Source of the DNA: Microbacterium sp. Clip185
Lineage (GTDB): Bacteria > Actinomycetota > Actinomycetes > Actinomycetales > Microbacteriaceae
Assembly (NCBI RefSeq): GCF_028743715.1
Contig: NZ_CP117996.1
Span: forward strand, 2,356,001-2,420,000
Length of the DNA: 64,000 nt
Direction: 5' to 3'
Part shown: in pieces, positions 17,113-26,903 of the stretch
Position numbering within the stretch: the stretch's first letter is position 1
Layout of the letters: each line of letters starts with the position of its first letter
Position numbers and translations under genes: made by a program
The notes under the pieces: generated by a model
What the model saw: the letters and a program-made list of their open reading frames with translations, nothing else
Databases searched by the model: none
What the model was told of the DNA's origin: nothing

Positions 17113-19349
17113 GATCCGAGCGTACGCCGGTACTCGGCACGCGTCATCGACGCCGCATCCTTCGTCTCCGGCCCGGCGCGCCACAGCTTGGAGGGCCACC
17201 ACACCGCACGCCCGATGTCGGACGCAAGAGCCGGCACCAGCAGCGAACGGACGACGAAGGTGTCCAGCAGCACACCGAACGCGACGATGAACGCCAGCTG
17301 CGCAAGGAACAGGATCGGGATGACCCCGAGTGCGGCGAACGTGGCCGCGAGCACGAGCCCGGCCGACGTGATCACGCCCCCGGTGGAGACGAGACCGCGG
17401 ACGATGCCCGCGCGCGTGCCGTAGCGCAGCGACTCCTCCCTGACGCGCGACATGAGGAAGATGTTGTAGTCGATGCCGAGCGCCACGAGGAAGACGAAGC
17501 CGTAGAGCGGCACCGCCGGGTCCGCGCCGGGGAAGTCGAACACGTGATTGAACACGAGGGCGCTCACCCCCATCGCCGTGCCGAAGGAGATCACCGTGCT
17601 CACGATCAGCAGCACGGGCGCGAGGATCGAGCGCAGCAGGAGCATGAGGATCACGAAGACGACCGCGAGGATGACCGGGATGATGACGGTGCGGTCGCGG
17701 ATCGAGGTGGCGTTCGTGTCGACGTCGATGGCGGTCTGCCCACCGACGAGCGCCGCTCCCTCGCCGAGTTCGCGATCGAGGGCCTCGCGCAACGCGACGA
17801 CGGCGTCGTCGGCCGCGGCGGAGTCCGCCGCATCCGCAAGCGTCGCGATCAGGAGGACATCGCCGTCGACGGTGGTGGCTTCCGGCGCAGGCGTACCGGG
17901 CGGGCCGACCGCCGCGAGCTCGAGCGCGCCTCCCGAGACGGTGACCGACGCCTGGCCCGTCGGAGAGTCCGCGGCGGCGATCGCCACGCTGTCGATGCGC
18001 TGGGCGTCCGATGTCGCAGCGACGGCGGCGGCCGCATCCGCCTCGGAGACCACGACGTACACCGGGCTGCCGGACCCTGCCGGGAAGTGCTCTGCGAGCA
18101 CGTCCTGACCGTCGCGTGCCTGCGAGTACCCCAGCACGAGGTCACTCGAGGGCACGCCGTCCGCCTTCAGCTGCGTGACGCCGGCGGCTCCGACGAGAAG
18201 GACGACGGTGCTGATGATCCACACCGGACGGGCACGCCGGGTGACGAACCGCGCCACCCGCGGCCAGAGACCCTTCGCCGGTGCGTTCGGGTCGTCCGAC
18301 GGCACCGCCGCCGGGTGCTTCGGAATGAAGGGCCAGAAGGCGGCGCGCCCCACCAGCGCGAGCAGTGCCGGAAGGAAGGTGAGCGCGGAGAGCATCGCGA
18401 ACGCGATGCCGATCGCCGCGATCGGTCCGAGCGCGCGGTTGCTGGCCAGGTCCGAGAGCAGCAGGCAGAGCAGTCCCGCGATGACCGTTCCGCCCGAGGC
18501 GAGGATGGGCTCGAACGCTCCGCGCCAGGCCTGTAGGGTCGCCGGCCACCTCTTCTGCCCCTCGGCCACCGCCTCTCGGTAGCGCGCCACGAACAGGAGC
18601 GCGTAGTCGGTGGCGGCGCCGATCACGAGGATGAACAGGATGCCCTGCACCTGGCCGTTCAGCACGAAGACACCGGCCTTGGCGAGCCACCACACCGTCA
18701 GGAGCGCCACGCAAAGCGCGAAGACGCTGGTGAGCAGCACGAGCACCGGCAACAGCGGCGACCGGTAGACGATCACGAGGATCACGAACACGGCGATGAG
18801 GGCGACGCCCAGCAGCAGCCCGTCGATGCCGAGGAAGCCTTCGACGAGGTCTGCGGTGAACCCGGCGGGGCCGGTCACCCATCCGTCGATGCCCGGAGGT
18901 GCGTCCGAGGCGACCACGTCACGGACTGCTTCGACGGCTTCCGGCACCTCACCTGATGCGTCGATGGGAACGAAGATCTGCGCGGCAAGGCCGTCGTCGG
19001 AGACGATCGGCGGCGAGATCCCGTCGAGCACCCCGGGCGTCTGGGCGATGTCATCAGCCACGGTCTGCAGCTGCGCGAGCTGCGCCTCGGTGAACTTCTG
19101 GTCTGCCGAGAACACCACGACGGCCGGGATGCTGTCGCCGGCGAGGAAGTCGGGAAGCCGTTCGTTGACCTGGGTCGAGGCGGCGCTCTGCGGCAGGAAC
19201 GTCGATTGGTCATTGGTGGAGACCTCGTCGACCTTGCCGAAGTACGGGCCGCCGATCGAGCCCACCACGAGCCAGACGAGCACGAGCAACGCGGGGATGC
19301 CGACCCGAAGCCAGCGCGAGGGTTGGGTCGGAGTCGAGGATGCGGCCAT
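17109..19349 (-). CDS. MMPL-family (RND-type) membrane transporter
   Basis: 746 residues with the MMPL layout: one N-terminal helix, an outside domain, five or six helices, a second outside domain and a second helix bundle. The segments LFILVIGAATDYALLFVARY and FLVALGIDYNIFLMSRVREE carry the paired Asp-Tyr motifs that drive proton coupling. Actinobacterial MMPL proteins export lipids or drugs; the substrate here cannot be told. An AT-rich inverted repeat (GCTAG...CTAGC, 19353-19367) overlaps the region just before the ATG and may bind a repressor. Confidence 0.92.
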   Translation of the reverse strand: MAASSTPTQPSRWLRVGIPALLVLVWLVVGSIGGPYFGKVDEVSTNDQSTFLPQSAASTQVNERLPDFLAGDSIPAVVVFSADQKFTEAQLAQLQTVADDIAQTPGVLDGISPPIVSDDGLAAQIFVPIDASGEVPEAVEAVRDVVASDAPPGIDGWVTGPAGFTADLVEGFLGIDGLLLGVALIAVFVILVIVYRSPLLPVLVLLTSVFALCVALLTVWWLAKAGVFVLNGQVQGILFILVIGAATDYALLFVARYREAVAEGQKRWPATLQAWRGAFEPILASGGTVIAGLLCLLLSDLASNRALGPIAAIGIAFAMLSALTFLPALLALVGRAAFWPFIPKHPAAVPSDDPNAPAKGLWPRVARFVTRRARPVWIISTVVLLVGAAGVTQLKADGVPSSDLVLGYSQARDGQDVLAEHFPAGSGSPVYVVVSEADAAAAVAATSDAQRIDSVAIAAADSPTGQASVTVSGGALELAAVGPPGTPAPEATTVDGDVLLIATLADAADSAAADDAVVALREALDRELGEGAALVGGQTAIDVDTNATSIRDRTVIIPVILAVVFVILMLLLRSILAPVLLIVSTVISFGTAMGVSALVFNHVFDFPGADPAVPLYGFVFLVALGIDYNIFLMSRVREESLRYGTRAGIVRGLVSTGGVITSAGLVLAATFAALGVIPILFLAQLAFIVAFGVLLDTFVVRSLLVPALASDIGRAVWWPSKLWRAGPETKDAASMTRAEYRRTLGS

Positions 19350-19352
19350 GTC

Positions 19353-19367
19353 GCTAGCTTATCTAGC
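19353..19367. promoter_or_regulatory. Short AT-rich inverted repeat before the MMPL gene
   Basis: GCTAG and CTAGC arms around CTTAT, four bases before the start codon and unusually AT-rich for this genome. The position would allow a bound repressor to block translation start or a nearby promoter. Arms are only five bases, so this is tentative. Confidence 0.3.
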
Positions 19368-19409
19368 TATATCGGTTCGGCGCCACTCTCCTGCTCCGGC
19401 CTGGCGGAT

Positions 19410-19802
19410 TCAGGCCGCGAACATGGTGACCAATGACAGGACGAGCGCGAGGACGCCGACCGTGAGGAAACCCACGGTGAACCAACCGGTGAGGCGCACG
19501 AGCGGAGAGCGCGCGACGAGCCGCATCCGACCGTCCGAGCCCGGTCGGTAGTAGATGGCCGCTTCGTCCGCGCCCGCGAGATGCGCCTCGTCTGCGTCGG
19601 TGAGCACCGCGCGACCCACACCGCCCTCCGCCGTGAACCAGTGCGCGACGCGTCCGGTCTCACCAGGTTCGATGACGGCCTGTGCCGGGACCCACGTGCC
19701 GTCGACCAGCAGCAGGATCAGCCAGAGGACACCGACGGCCACTGCGCCGAGGAAACCGACCCAGGTGAACGTCTCCAGCAGCACATCGACGGTGTGACCC
19801 AC
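19410..19802 (-). CDS. Small membrane protein
   Basis: About 130 residues from the GTG at 19802; an upstream in-frame GTG at 19829 is possible. Two membrane helices flank a beta-rich loop (WVPAQAVIEPGETGRVAHWF). The second helix is close to the C-terminus (FLTVGVLALVLSLVTMFAA). No family recognised. It is divergent from nothing and precedes the MMPL gene on the same strand by 60 bases. Confidence 0.65.
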   Translation of the reverse strand: MGHTVDVLLETFTWVGFLGAVAVGVLWLILLLVDGTWVPAQAVIEPGETGRVAHWFTAEGGVGRAVLTDADEAHLAGADEAAIYYRPGSDGRMRLVARSPLVRLTGWFTVGFLTVGVLALVLSLVTMFAA

Positions 19803-19883
19803 TCTCCGATCATCCCATCCCCCTCCCACCCTGCTCCTCATTCCCTCCCCGTCGCTCGCGGGACCGACGGGGGCGGAGAAAAC

Positions 19884-19915
19884 AGAAGAGGGGCCCCTTC
19901 CGGGACCCCTCTTCT
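19884..19915 (-). terminator. Terminator after tRNA-Thr
   Basis: Ten-base arms AGAAGAGGGG and CCCCTCTTCT; on the minus strand TCTTCTGTTTTCT follows, so it terminates transcripts leaving the tRNA-Thr gene. Confidence 0.75.
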
Positions 19916-19922
19916 CGTGCTG

Positions 19923-19995
19923 AGCCGCCTAAGGGAATCGAACCCTTGACCTATTCATTACGAGTGAATCGCTCTGCCGTCTGAGCTAAGGCGGC
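19923..19995 (-). tRNA. tRNA-Thr (anticodon CGU)
   Basis: Acceptor GCCGCCT/AGGCGGC, D-arm GCTC/GAGC, anticodon stem ATTCA/TGAAT with loop CTCGTAA giving CGU, T-arm AAGGG/CCCTT around TTCGATT, discriminator T. CCA is not encoded. Confidence 0.95.
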
Positions 19996-20069
19996 GCGCG
20001 CCGCTTTCGCGATGCACAAGCAACGATCTTACATGCTCGAACGGGCCGCCGCGAACGCTCGGCGGGCGC

Positions 20070-21614
20070 TCATTCGCAGCGCAGGCCGTCCTGCGGCACC
20101 GTGCCGTCGACGAAGTACGCCTCCACTGCGTCGTCGACGCAGGTGTTGCCCTTGTTGTAGCCGGTGTGGCCCTCGCCGACCCGGGTGATCAGCACGCCGG
20201 AGGCGAGTTGATCGGCCAGTGCCACCGACCAGTCGTAGGGGGTGGCGGGGTCGTTCGTCGTGCCGATGACCACGATGGGCGCGGCGCCCTGCGCGGTCAG
20301 GGCCTTGCGCTCACCGCTGGGCGGGAACGGCCACGAGGCGCACGAGTCGACGTCGCTCGACCAGTACGGCGCCACGGTGGGCGCGCGCTCTGCGAGCAGA
20401 GCCTTGGACGCGGCCTCCTGCTCCGGAGTCGCGTCGTCCGGGTAGTCCATGCAGTTGTAGGCAATGAAAGCCTCGGTGGAGTTGTCGCTGTAGGCGCCGC
20501 CGCTGCGGTTGTAGTAGAAGTCGGCGAGCTGGAATGCGACCGACGGGTCGCCCTGCAGCGCGTCGGAGAGGGCCGTGGTGAGGTACGACCAGCTGTCCTG
20601 CGAGTAGAGGGCGGCGATGATCGCCGTCATCATCGAGTCGGCGCCCATGCGGCGGCCGTCGGCGTTGGGAAGCGGATTGCGATCGGCGCTCGCAAGCAGC
20701 GTGCTGAGGTCCGCCATGCCGTCATCGATCGTGCCGGTGAAGGGGCAGTCGGAGCCCTGGAGGCAGGAGGCCATGTAGGCGCGCAGCGCCGACTCGAATC
20801 CGATGCCCTGCGTCGTCGACACGTCCAGCTGGGACGTCTCGGGGTCGATCGCGCCGTCGAGGACGAGGCGGCCCACGCGCTCCGGGAAGAGCTGCGCATA
20901 CGTCGCGCCGAGGAACGTGCCGTAGGAGTAGCCGAGGTAGTTGAGCTTCTCGTCACCGAGCACGCCGCGCAGCAGGTCCATGTCGCGTGCGGACTGCTCG
21001 GTGGTGATGAACTGCAGGATGCCGTCGCTGTTCGCCTCGCACGCCTGGGCGAAGGTGGCGTTGCGCGCCTCGAGCTGGCTGTTCCACTCCGCGGATCCAC
21101 GGGTACCCGTCGGGATGTCGAACAGATAGCGGTCCATGTCGGGCGCGTCGAAGCATCGCACCGCGCTCGATTCGCCGACACCGCGCGGGTCGAAACCGAT
21201 GACGTCGTAGTCGTTCTGGAGGGCGTCGCCCACCGCGAACGAGAGCGAGTCGCGGATGAGGGCGACACCGCTGGCGCCGGGGCCGCCGGGGTTCGTCAGG
21301 AGGCTGCCGAGCGGCTCTCCGTCGGTGGCGAGGTGACGCACGACGGCGAGGTCGATCTCACCCGCCGACGGGTTGTTCCAGTCGAGCGGCGCGGTGACCG
21401 TGGTGCAGTCGAGCCCGGTCCCGCAGGAGTTCCACGAGAGCTCCTGCCCGTAGAAGGGCAGCAGCTCCTCGGAGATGCCCGTCGTGTCGGGCTCGGCGCT
21501 GCGGGTCGGCGAGGGCGCGACATCGACCTTGAACGCGCACCCGGCGAGGGCTGCGAGGGTGACGACCACGCCTGTCACGGCGATCAGGCGGCGGATGCGG
21601 GGGGCGGCGCTCAT
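20070..21614 (-). CDS. Secreted alpha/beta hydrolase, tripeptidyl aminopeptidase-like lipoprotein
   Basis: 514 residues. Signal with lipobox LAGC (Cys26). The catalytic serine sits in GYSYGT near residue 228; the C-terminal domain is the TAP-like type with the Asp in IGTTNDPATPYDW and the His in VGEGHTGYN near residue 483. The EAC/CEANSD and DCPFTG cysteines fit a secreted enzyme. It likely trims peptides outside the cell. The ATG overlaps the stop of holB. Confidence 0.88.
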   Translation of the reverse strand: MSAAPRIRRLIAVTGVVVTLAALAGCAFKVDVAPSPTRSAEPDTTGISEELLPFYGQELSWNSCGTGLDCTTVTAPLDWNNPSAGEIDLAVVRHLATDGEPLGSLLTNPGGPGASGVALIRDSLSFAVGDALQNDYDVIGFDPRGVGESSAVRCFDAPDMDRYLFDIPTGTRGSAEWNSQLEARNATFAQACEANSDGILQFITTEQSARDMDLLRGVLGDEKLNYLGYSYGTFLGATYAQLFPERVGRLVLDGAIDPETSQLDVSTTQGIGFESALRAYMASCLQGSDCPFTGTIDDGMADLSTLLASADRNPLPNADGRRMGADSMMTAIIAALYSQDSWSYLTTALSDALQGDPSVAFQLADFYYNRSGGAYSDNSTEAFIAYNCMDYPDDATPEQEAASKALLAERAPTVAPYWSSDVDSCASWPFPPSGERKALTAQGAAPIVVIGTTNDPATPYDWSVALADQLASGVLITRVGEGHTGYNKGNTCVDDAVEAYFVDGTVPQDGLRCE

Positions 21615-22765
21615 GACGAGCTCCTTCCGGTGGCGACGGCGACCAACAGGCTCTCCAACGCCAGCGCGGGGGCCGCGTTGCGCTCGAGATTCCGGCGGGT
21701 CAGGGCGATCTCGTCGAGGACGAGGAGAGTACGCTCCGGCTCCCACGCGCCCGCGAGGGCGTGCAGGTCGTCGGAAAGCTCGGTGTTGATGAGGCCGTCG
21801 GTGCGACCGAACTGCACCATCACCACGTCGCGGAACAGCGACTGCAGATCGGTGAGAACGCGATCGATGCCGTCGCGCAGGCTGCGCGTGGCGCGACGCT
21901 TCTGCTCGTCGGCCAGCGCGTTGAGCTGCGATCGGACGGCGGGCGGCACCGCAGCACCCTCGGCGAGCCCCACCGTCCGCAGGAGCGATGCCCGTTCCGC
22001 CTCGTCGCGCTCGACGGTCAGCGCCTTCGCGTCGTCGGTGGCGACCTGCACGATGCGAGCTGCCGCGTCGACCGCGTCGCCGACGCCGCGCACGGCCAGG
22101 GCGCTGCGCAGCGTCTCCTCGCGCCGGCGGCGCGCGTCGGCGTCCGTCGCCAGGCGCTGCGCCATGCCGATGTGGCGCTGCGCGTGCCGCGCGGCCTGCT
22201 CGGCGACCGCCTCATCGACCCCGGTGCGCTGGGCGATCAGACGGGCGACGTCGGACACATCCGGCTCGCGCAGACGCACGGTGCGCACGCGGGAGCGGAT
22301 GGTGGGCAGCAGGTCGGCGTCGCTGGGCGCGCACAGAACCCAGATCGTGCGCTCGGGCGGTTCTTCGAGCGCCTTGAGCAGCACGTTCGAGGTGCGCTCG
22401 GCCATGCGGTCGGCGTCTTCGACCACGATCACCCGATACCGCCCCAGTGAGGGCGAGTAGTACGCGCGCTCGACGAGCTGGCGGGCCTCCTCGATGCGGA
22501 TGACGACCTGCTCCGTGCGCAGGGCGGTGAGGTCGGGGTGGCTGCGCGCGAGCACCTGGCGCATGGCAGCTTCGTCGCCCGGCTCGGCGATGAGCGCCGC
22601 CGCGAACCCATACGCCAACGTGGAACGGCCCGAGCCGGGAGGGCCCGTGATCAACCACGCGTGCGTGAGCTGCGCGGGATCGGATGCGGCAGCCTGCAGC
22701 AGCCGGACAGCATCGTCTTGCCCCCAGACGTCTTCCCACGGGAGAGAGGACGTGATGGTGTGCAT
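21611..22765 (-). CDS. holB: DNA polymerase III subunit delta'
   Basis: 384 residues. Clamp-loader subunit that helps load the beta clamp. The AAA-type nucleotide fold has GPPGSGRST, and the sensor region is VVEDADRMAERTSNVLLKALEEPP. The arginine of SRVR is visible. The order topA-tmk-holB on one strand is standard in actinobacteria and supports the call. Nine bases separate it from tmk. Confidence 0.95.
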   Translation of the reverse strand: MHTITSSLPWEDVWGQDDAVRLLQAAASDPAQLTHAWLITGPPGSGRSTLAYGFAAALIAEPGDEAAMRQVLARSHPDLTALRTEQVVIRIEEARQLVERAYYSPSLGRYRVIVVEDADRMAERTSNVLLKALEEPPERTIWVLCAPSDADLLPTIRSRVRTVRLREPDVSDVARLIAQRTGVDEAVAEQAARHAQRHIGMAQRLATDADARRRREETLRSALAVRGVGDAVDAAARIVQVATDDAKALTVERDEAERASLLRTVGLAEGAAVPPAVRSQLNALADEQKRRATRSLRDGIDRVLTDLQSLFRDVVMVQFGRTDGLINTELSDDLHALAGAWEPERTLLVLDEIALTRRNLERNAAPALALESLLVAVATGRSSS

Positions 22766-22774
22766 GCGCCCAGC

Positions 22775-23446
22775 CTATCCGCGGCCGTCGACGCTCCCGT
22801 CGGCGTCCACAGGAGGCAGCAGGCTCGCGACGCGCGCGCGGATGGTCGCGGCGATCTCCTCGACGCCCGCGGCCGCATCCACCACGAGGAATCGCTGCGG
22901 CTCGCCGGCGGCCAGGTCGAGGAAGGCGGCGCGCACCCGCGCGTGGAACTCGTCCTTCTCCGCCTCCAGCCGATCGAACGGCTTGTCGGCGGCGTCGAGG
23001 CGGGAGCGTGCGGATGCGGGATCGAGATCCAGCAGCACGGTCACGTCGGGCAGAGCGCCTCCCGTCGCCCAGAGCGACAGCTGGCGGATCTCCCCCGCAT
23101 CCAGCACGCGTCCGGCACCCTGGTAGGCGACGGACGAGTCGAGATAGCGATCCTGCACGACGATCTCACCGCGGGCCAGCGCGGGTCGCACGAGCGTTTC
23201 GACGTGCTGGGCGCGATCTGCCGCGTAGAGCAGCGCCTCGGCCCGCGCGGCGACCTCGCCCCGGTGATGCAGCACGATGTCGCGTACCAGCACACCGACC
23301 TCGGTTCCGCCGGGCTCCCTGGTGCGCACGACCGTGCGACCGGACTCACGCAGCCACTGTTCGAGGAGCGTTGCCTGCGTGGTCTTTCCCGAGCCGTCGC
23401 CACCCTCGAAGGTGATCCACAGACCCGACGGCGTCGTCTCTGTCAC
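22775..23446 (-). CDS. tmk: Thymidylate kinase
   Basis: 223 residues. It phosphorylates dTMP to dTDP. P-loop FEGGDGSGKTTQ, DR motif VVQDRYLDSSVAYQG and the DPASARSRLDAADKPFDRLE lid region are present. The GTG/ATG start overlaps the topA stop by four bases. Cytoplasmic. Confidence 0.96.
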   Translation of the reverse strand: MTETTPSGLWITFEGGDGSGKTTQATLLEQWLRESGRTVVRTREPGGTEVGVLVRDIVLHHRGEVAARAEALLYAADRAQHVETLVRPALARGEIVVQDRYLDSSVAYQGAGRVLDAGEIRQLSLWATGGALPDVTVLLDLDPASARSRLDAADKPFDRLEAEKDEFHARVRAAFLDLAAGEPQRFLVVDAAAGVEEIAATIRARVASLLPPVDADGSVDGRG

Positions 23447-26172
23447 TTCTTCGCGGGCGTCTTGCGGGTGGTCGTCTTGCGCGCCGACGTGCGCTTGGGC
23501 GCGGGGCCCTTGGCGCGCTTGTCGGCGAGCAGCTGCTTCGCCCGCTCGAAGTCGACGTCGTCGACGGTCTCGCCGCGCGGGATGGTCGCGTTGGTCTCGC
23601 CGTCGGTGACGTAGGCGCCGAAGCGGCCGTCCTTGATCTTGATCGGCTTGCCGCTGACCGGGTCGGCGTCGAACTCCTTGAGAGCGCTGGATGCGCGCCG
23701 GGCGCCGTACTTGGGCTGCGCGTAGCGCTCGAGCGCCTCCTCGAGGGTGATGTCGAAGATCTGCTGCTCTGAGTCGAGTGAGCGCGAGTCGGTACCCTTC
23801 TTCAGATACGGGCCGTAGCGGCCGTTCTGGGCGGTGATCTCCTCCTCGGTCGCCGGGTCGACGCCGACGACGCGCGGCAGTTCGAGGAGCTTGAGCGCGG
23901 TGTCGAGATCGACGGTGTCGACCGACATGCTCTTGAACAGCGAGGCGGTACGGGGCTTGGGTGCGGCTTCCTTCTTGGCGCCGCGCTTCTTGGGCGCTTC
24001 CGCGACCTCACCGGTCGCCTCGTCCACCGCATCCGGGTCGACGGGGTCGACTTCCTGCACGTAGGGACCGAAGCGGCCGTCCTTGACGACGATGAGCTTG
24101 CCGTTGTCGGGGTTCTCGCCCAGCACGCGGTCGCCGGCGATCGGGGCGTCGACGAGCTCCTGCGCCTTCTCGGCCGTCAGCTCGTCGGGTGCGAGGTCGT
24201 CGGGGATGTTGATGATCCGGGGCTTGGCCTCGGGGTCTGCGGGGTCGACGACCTCGAGGTACGGACCGTACTTGCCGAAACGGAGGGTCGCGGTGTCGGT
24301 GATGCGGGTCGCGTTGAGCTCGCGCGCATCGATGTCACCCAGGTTGTCGACGATGTGGCGGAGTCCGACGTGGTTCTCCGAGCCGAAGTAGAACTCGCGC
24401 AGCCACTGTTCGCGCCGCTGCTCGCCGCGGGCGATCGCGTCGAGGTCGTCCTCGAGCGCGGCGGTGAAATCGTAGTCGACGAGGTCGGAGAAGTGCTGCT
24501 CGAGCAGGCGCACGACGCTGAAGGCGAGCCAGCTGGGAACGAGCGCCTGACCGCGCTTGGAGACGTAGCCGCGATCGAGGATCACGTCGATGATGCTGGC
24601 GAACGTGGAGGGACGGCCGATGCCCTTCTCCTCCAGCGCCTTCACGAGACTCGCCTCGGTGTAGCGCGGCTTCGGCGAGGTCGAGTGCCCCTTGGGCTCC
24701 ACCTCGCGCGTGGCCAGCTCGTCCCCCACGCTCAGAGCGGGCAGCGACTGGTCGTCGGCCTTGTCGGCGTCGGCGCGCTTCTCGTCGCGGCCCTCCTCGT
24801 AGGCCTCCAGGAAGCCCTTGAAGGTGTAGACGGTGCCGGATGCGGTGAACTCGAGCGCCTTCTGGTCGGCCGTCAGCGACAGGGTCACCGTGGTCGTCTC
24901 GTACTTGGCGTCGGCCATCTGGCTCGCCACGGTGCGCTTCCAGATGAGGTCGTACACGCGCTGCTCGTCGCGGTCGAGGTGGGAGGCGACGGATGCGGGC
25001 GTGCGGAAGTGCTCGCCCGAGGGACGAATCGCCTCGTGCGCCTCCTGCGCGTTCTTGCTCTTGCTCGCGTAGACGCGCGGGTTGGCGGGCACGGCGCGAT
25101 CGCCGTAGAGACTCACGGCCTGCTCGCGCGCCGCTTCGACCGCCTGCTTCGAGAGCGAGGTCGAATCGGTGCGCATATAGGTGATGTACCCCTTCTCATA
25201 GAGACGCTGGGCCACACTCATCGTGTGCTTCGCGCTCATCGAGAGCTTGCGACCGGCCTCCTGCTGCAGCGTGGAGGTCGTGAAGGGGGCGCGGGGGCTG
25301 CGCGTTCCGGGCTTCGATTCGAGCGCGGAGACCTGAGCCGTGCCGACGCTCTCGATGGCCGCGGCCAGTGCGCGCACGTCGTCCTCGGTGAGGACAACGA
25401 CGGCCTTCTTCAGCTGACCCTTGTCGTCGAAGTCGGTGCCGCGCGCAAGCGGTGCGCCGTCGATGCGGGCAAGGCGCGCGGTGAACGACTGGTCGCCCTT
25501 GACGGCCAGCGTCTCGATGTCCCAGTAGCTGGCCGACACGAACGACATGCGCTCGCGCTCGCGGTCGACGACCAGACGGGTGGCCGCGGACTGTACGCGA
25601 CCGGCACTCAGGGCGGCGCCCTCACGACCGCTGCCGACCTTGCGCCACAGCACGGGTGAGACATCCCAGCCGTAGAGACGGTCGAGCACACGACGGGTCT
25701 CCTGCGCGTCCACGAGAGCGAGATCAAGCTCGCGGGTGTTCTCGGCGGCGGCGCGGATGGCGTCCTTGGTGATCTCGTGGAAAACCATGCGCTTGACGGG
25801 GACCTTGGGTTTGAGCACCTCGAGCAGGTGCCACGCGATGGCTTCACCCTCGCGGTCTTCATCGGTGGCGAGCAGGACCTCGCTCGCATCCTTCACCGCC
25901 CGCTTGAGTTCCGCCACGGTCTTGGTCTTGCGATCGTTGACCACGTAGAAGGGGTCGAAGCCGTTGTCGACGTCGATCGAGTACTTGCCGTACGCGGCCT
26001 TCTTGTCGGCCGGAATGTCCTTCTTGCTCGCGAGGTCGCGGATGTGCCCCACGGAGCTGAGCACCTCGTAGTCATCACCCAGGTAGCCCTGGATCGAGGT
26101 CATCTTGGTCGGCGACTCGACGATCACGAGCGTCTTACCGCTCTTCGTCGTGGTCTGAGAACCCTTTGCCAA
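23443..26172 (-). CDS. topA: DNA topoisomerase I
   Basis: 909 residues from a TTG start (26172-26170) with AAAGGA six bases upstream; an in-frame ATG at 26199 is the alternative. It relaxes negatively supercoiled DNA. TOPRIM domain: VIVESPTK and DEDREGEAIAWHL. Catalytic Tyr in YITYMRTDSTSL near residue 330. The C-terminus has repeated glycine-aromatic modules (FGPYVQEV, YGPYLKKG, FGAYVTDG) and a Lys/Thr-rich tail instead of zinc fingers, the actinobacterial type. Confidence 0.97.
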   Translation of the reverse strand: MAKGSQTTTKSGKTLVIVESPTKMTSIQGYLGDDYEVLSSVGHIRDLASKKDIPADKKAAYGKYSIDVDNGFDPFYVVNDRKTKTVAELKRAVKDASEVLLATDEDREGEAIAWHLLEVLKPKVPVKRMVFHEITKDAIRAAAENTRELDLALVDAQETRRVLDRLYGWDVSPVLWRKVGSGREGAALSAGRVQSAATRLVVDRERERMSFVSASYWDIETLAVKGDQSFTARLARIDGAPLARGTDFDDKGQLKKAVVVLTEDDVRALAAAIESVGTAQVSALESKPGTRSPRAPFTTSTLQQEAGRKLSMSAKHTMSVAQRLYEKGYITYMRTDSTSLSKQAVEAAREQAVSLYGDRAVPANPRVYASKSKNAQEAHEAIRPSGEHFRTPASVASHLDRDEQRVYDLIWKRTVASQMADAKYETTTVTLSLTADQKALEFTASGTVYTFKGFLEAYEEGRDEKRADADKADDQSLPALSVGDELATREVEPKGHSTSPKPRYTEASLVKALEEKGIGRPSTFASIIDVILDRGYVSKRGQALVPSWLAFSVVRLLEQHFSDLVDYDFTAALEDDLDAIARGEQRREQWLREFYFGSENHVGLRHIVDNLGDIDARELNATRITDTATLRFGKYGPYLEVVDPADPEAKPRIINIPDDLAPDELTAEKAQELVDAPIAGDRVLGENPDNGKLIVVKDGRFGPYVQEVDPVDPDAVDEATGEVAEAPKKRGAKKEAAPKPRTASLFKSMSVDTVDLDTALKLLELPRVVGVDPATEEEITAQNGRYGPYLKKGTDSRSLDSEQQIFDITLEEALERYAQPKYGARRASSALKEFDADPVSGKPIKIKDGRFGAYVTDGETNATIPRGETVDDVDFERAKQLLADKRAKGPAPKRTSARKTTTRKTPAKK

Positions 26173-26235
26173 CGGTGGTCCTTTCGTCGCTGTCACCATA
26201 CACACCTCGGGACGGTGGTCGGCTGGAGGGCCGGT

Positions 26236-26571
26236 TCACCCGTCGCCGCGCGGCTCGGGCGCGGGACCCGCGCGGGCTGCGGCCTGGGCGGGGAACGGAC
26301 CGAAGGCGCTGCTGAGGCGCACGGTCGCGATGAGACCCTCCACCTCGCAGGATACGACCTCTGCGGATGCCGTGGCTGCGAGCTGGGCGGCGCGCTCGCA
26401 CGGGACGCCCGTCACAGCGCCGGATGCGGCATCCGCCGCGGCGAGCGCGGCCGCATCCGTTGCTGCCGATAACTGCTGCGCATGCACGCTCGCGGCGCCG
26501 ACCACGCCGAGGCCGGCCACGAGGACGGCAAGCGCACCGATCGTGCCCACCGTCGCCGCTGCCCCGGGCAT
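26236..26571 (-). CDS. Rv3654c/TadE-like pilus assembly protein
   Basis: 111 residues. A hydrophobic N-terminal helix (TVGTIGALAVLVAGLGVVG) is followed by HAQQLSAATDAAALAAADAA, typical of the TadE/TadG-like minor pilin family next to tad genes. Two Cys (PCERA, VSCEV) may pair. The ATG overlaps the previous stop (TGATG). Confidence 0.8.
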   Translation of the reverse strand: MPGAAATVGTIGALAVLVAGLGVVGAASVHAQQLSAATDAAALAAADAASGAVTGVPCERAAQLAATASAEVVSCEVEGLIATVRLSSAFGPFPAQAAARAGPAPEPRGDG

Positions 26572-26903
26572 CAGCGTCCGCCCGACAGTGCGCACGAGCG
26601 CGCACTGAGCGAGATCGCGGGCAGCGGCGCAGGGGCCGAGGCCGTCACGCACACGAGGTCACCCTCCTCGCCGATTGTGCCGCTCGCGCCCGAGACGGCG
26701 CGGGAGAGGAGGCCGAGCGCCCGCGCGGCGTCCTCCCCGCGGGCCGCGAGCCGCGCCGCATCCGCGGCGGCGTCCTGCAAGCGCACCTGGGCGGATGCGG
26801 TGGCGAGCCCGCCGATGCCGAGGGTCAGCACCAGCAGCACTGCCGGCACGGCGACCGCGAACTCCGCCGCGGCCGAGCCGCGATCGCCGAGCCGGGGTCT
26901 CAT
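26571..26903 (-). CDS. TadE-family minor pilin
   Basis: 110 residues. The GSAAAEFAVAVPAVLLVLTL start is the TadE signature: a Glu five residues into the processed helix after Gly-Ser. The rest is Ala-rich and outside the membrane. It overlaps the upstream pilin gene stop by ATGA. Part of the tad pilus machine. Confidence 0.87.
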   Translation of the reverse strand: MRPRLGDRGSAAAEFAVAVPAVLLVLTLGIGGLATASAQVRLQDAAADAARLAARGEDAARALGLLSRAVSGASGTIGEEGDLVCVTASAPAPLPAISLSARSCALSGGR